This document shows positions 8,042 to 8,868 of a DNA stretch of 8,868 nt, piece by piece. Within the stretch, counting starts at the first letter, position 1. Each line of letters opens with the position of its first letter. The position numbers and the translations under genes were made by a program. The notes under the pieces are model-generated. The model saw nothing but the letters and a program-made list of their open reading frames with translations. It was not told where the DNA came from and ran no database searches. This DNA comes from Mycoplasmoidaceae bacterium (GTDB taxonomy: Bacteria > Bacillota_I > Bacilli_A > Mycoplasmatales > Mycoplasmoidaceae): positions 1 through 8,868 of the forward strand of contig JAKSVQ010000012.1 of the NCBI GenBank assembly GCA_024407855.1, read 5' to 3'.

Positions 8042-8813
8042 GATCAAGATAGAAAGCAACAATACTTGCTGCCACTGAAGCATTTAATGATTCAACATCT
8101 TTATTTAAAGGGATTTTAATAATGGTTGAACAATTGTTCAACACTTGTTCAGGAAGACCTTGACCTTCATTACCAATTAAGAAACAATTGTTTTTCTTTT
8201 GTTTGTAAGAATAAATATCAATTGCTCTACTATTATTAGCCATTGCTAATAAATTCATATTATTAGTCTTGACATATTGCAAGAAATAATCAAAAGAATT
8301 AAACTTTTCAGTTTGAATTTTAAAGACATAACCCATTGAAGATCTTATAGCTTCTGGGTGATATAAATCACAGCAATTACCTATAAGGTAAATACCTTTA
8401 ATATTAAAGCCTAAACAACTACGGATTACTGCACCTAAATTGTGTGGATTTTGTAAATTATATAAAGCTAAGTAGTTTGCATTTTTGTCATAGACAATTT
8501 TATTTTTATTTGGTCGAAAAACACAAATAATTCCATCGGGTGATTTTAATCCAGATGTCGCATTAAAAATTGAATTAGGACATAAGTTAATTTTGTCATC
8601 AAACTTATGCAATAATCTCTTATTTTCCATTAAGAAATCATTGGTTACAAAGATCGCTTCAATATTCTTAGAATCGATTGATTCTAATATAGTTAAAAAG
8701 ATCTTTTTTGTTTCAATCACAGCAAGGTTTTCTTGACGACGTTGCTTTGAATCAGCTAAAAGCTTTTTAACTCATTTAATTGATTTATTAGTAAATGACT
8801 CAATCTTTTTCAT
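8028..8813 (-). CDS. SpoU/TrmH-family RNA 2'-O-methyltransferase
   Basis: A 261-residue SPOUT-class methyltransferase using S-adenosylmethionine, most likely on 23S rRNA ribose (RlmB/TsnR-like). The N-terminal substrate-binding part (1-90, including IEAIFVTNDF) precedes the knotted domain with all three family motifs: motif 1 NPHNLGAVIRS (122-132), motif 2 LIGNEGQGLP (212-221) and motif 3 IPLNKDVESLNASVAAS (234-250). The start is ATG 8813. A start at the GTG of 8720 would cut the first 31 residues, which include the typical lysine-rich helix KSIKWVKKLLADSKQRR. One UGA(Trp) at residue 14 hides this N-terminus under the standard code. It is the first minus-strand gene after a divergent promoter and has no Shine-Dalgarno. 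Overlap with the pseudouridine synthase makes a two-gene rRNA-modification unit. Confidence 0.94.
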
Positions 8814-8818
8814 ATATT

Positions 8819-8824
8819 TATAAT
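8819..8824 (+). promoter_or_regulatory. Candidate -10 box for the plus-strand flavoprotein gene
   Basis: TATAAT on the plus strand ends 12 nt before the ATG at 8837, predicting a leader of about 5 nt. No -35 is discernible; the sequence upstream is the beginning of the divergent methyltransferase gene. Confidence 0.5.
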
Positions 8825-8827
8825 AAT

Positions 8828-8833
8828 ATTATA
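8828..8833 (-). promoter_or_regulatory. Candidate -10 box for the rRNA-modification genes
   Basis: TATAAT on the minus strand ends 14 nt before the ATG at 8813, predicting a leader of about 6-8 nt. A weak TTGCAA lies 19 nt upstream (8853-8858), inside the divergent coding sequence, and is at best a poor -35. Confidence 0.5.
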
Positions 8834-8836
8834 AGT

Positions 8837-8868
8837 ATGAAAATATATGACATTGCAATAATTGGTGG
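8837..8868 (+). CDS. N-terminus of a FAD/NAD(P)-binding oxidoreductase, probably thioredoxin reductase (partial)
   Basis: Only ten codons and two bases are inside the window: MKIYDIAIIG followed by the start of a Gly codon. A short beta strand ending in IIGG at the very N-terminus is the first part of a dinucleotide-binding GxGxxG fold. The form M-K-x-Y-D-x-x-I-I-G-G is typical of thioredoxin reductase. Other flavoproteins with the same beginning (dihydrolipoamide dehydrogenase, MnmG, TrmFO) cannot be excluded. It is the only plus-strand gene and is divergent from the methyltransferase across a 23-nt gap. No Shine-Dalgarno precedes the ATG. Confidence 0.65.
   Translation, partial: MKIYDIAIIG

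Larger units (their letters stand above)
8818..8834. repeat. Palindrome carrying two divergent -10 boxes
   Basis: Arms TTATAATA (8818-8825) and TATTATAA (8827-8834) are perfect reverse complements around a single A. The element occupies most of the 23-nt gap between two divergent start codons (8813 minus, 8837 plus). Confidence 0.8.

Noticed and set aside
8042..8083. Longer start (ATG 8083) for the pseudouridine synthase
   Set aside because: The extra residues MLQWQQVLLLSILI only read the methyltransferase motif 3 region in another frame. The S4 domain begins at the ATG of 8041.
1..8868. Insertion sequences, CRISPR repeats, phage or toxin-antitoxin genes, riboswitches
   Set aside because: No transposase, direct-repeat array, antitoxin-like pair or recognisable leader structure was seen. 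Intergenic gaps are all under 40 nt, too short for a riboswitch.

Overview
The window reads as chromosomal sequence from a mollicute (Mycoplasma in the broad sense). It is AT-rich and densely packed. Seven of the eight complete genes only become full-length, or nearly all do, when UGA is read as tryptophan (genetic code 4). Among the reconstructed genes I count 21 in-frame UGA(Trp) codons against one UGG. With the standard code most of these genes would look broken, but none is. I cannot name the species. The gene content (a second Pol III alpha next to a free-standing 5'-3' nuclease, a two-domain DHH phosphoesterase, and a YqaJ/lambda-exonuclease-like protein) suggests a Mycoplasmopsis/Metamycoplasma-type lineage, but this is only an impression.

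Layout. Everything is on the minus strand except a fragment at the right edge. In the direction of transcription (right to left) the order is: a SpoU/TrmH rRNA methyltransferase (8028-8813); an RluC/RluD-type pseudouridine synthase (7103-8041, 14-nt overlap); an AT palindrome carrying a promoter-like TATAAT; a putative PD-(D/E)XK nuclease (6218-7069); thiI (5052-6245, 28-nt overlap); a NrnA/MgpA-type DHH phosphoesterase (4072-5052, TAATG overlap); a 59-residue protein of unknown function (3884-4063); dnaE (965-3874); a PolA-type 5'-3' exonuclease (90-965, TAATG overlap); and the 5' part of tRNA-Cys(GCA) cut by the left edge (1-52). On the plus strand a flavoprotein gene, probably thioredoxin reductase, starts at 8837 and leaves the window after ten codons. 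No stretch longer than about 60 bases lacks a gene.

How the genes fit together. The first two minus-strand genes modify ribosomal RNA. ThiI makes 4-thiouridine at position 8 of tRNAs. The DHH enzyme degrades nanoRNAs and/or pAp. DnaE and the flap/5' nuclease form a replication and repair pair. The set is housekeeping nucleic-acid metabolism rather than a mobile or defence island.

Expression signals show a pattern. The genes that appear to start a transcript (SpoU methyltransferase, nuclease, plus-strand flavoprotein) have a perfect TATAAT 12-14 nt before the ATG and no Shine-Dalgarno, so their mRNAs should be almost leaderless. Three internal genes (the DHH enzyme, the 59-aa ORF and the exonuclease) have strong Shine-Dalgarno sequences embedded in the end of the preceding gene. 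I found no mobile element, CRISPR array or riboswitch. The least-explained items are the nuclease, the 59-aa ORF and the symmetrical divergent promoter.
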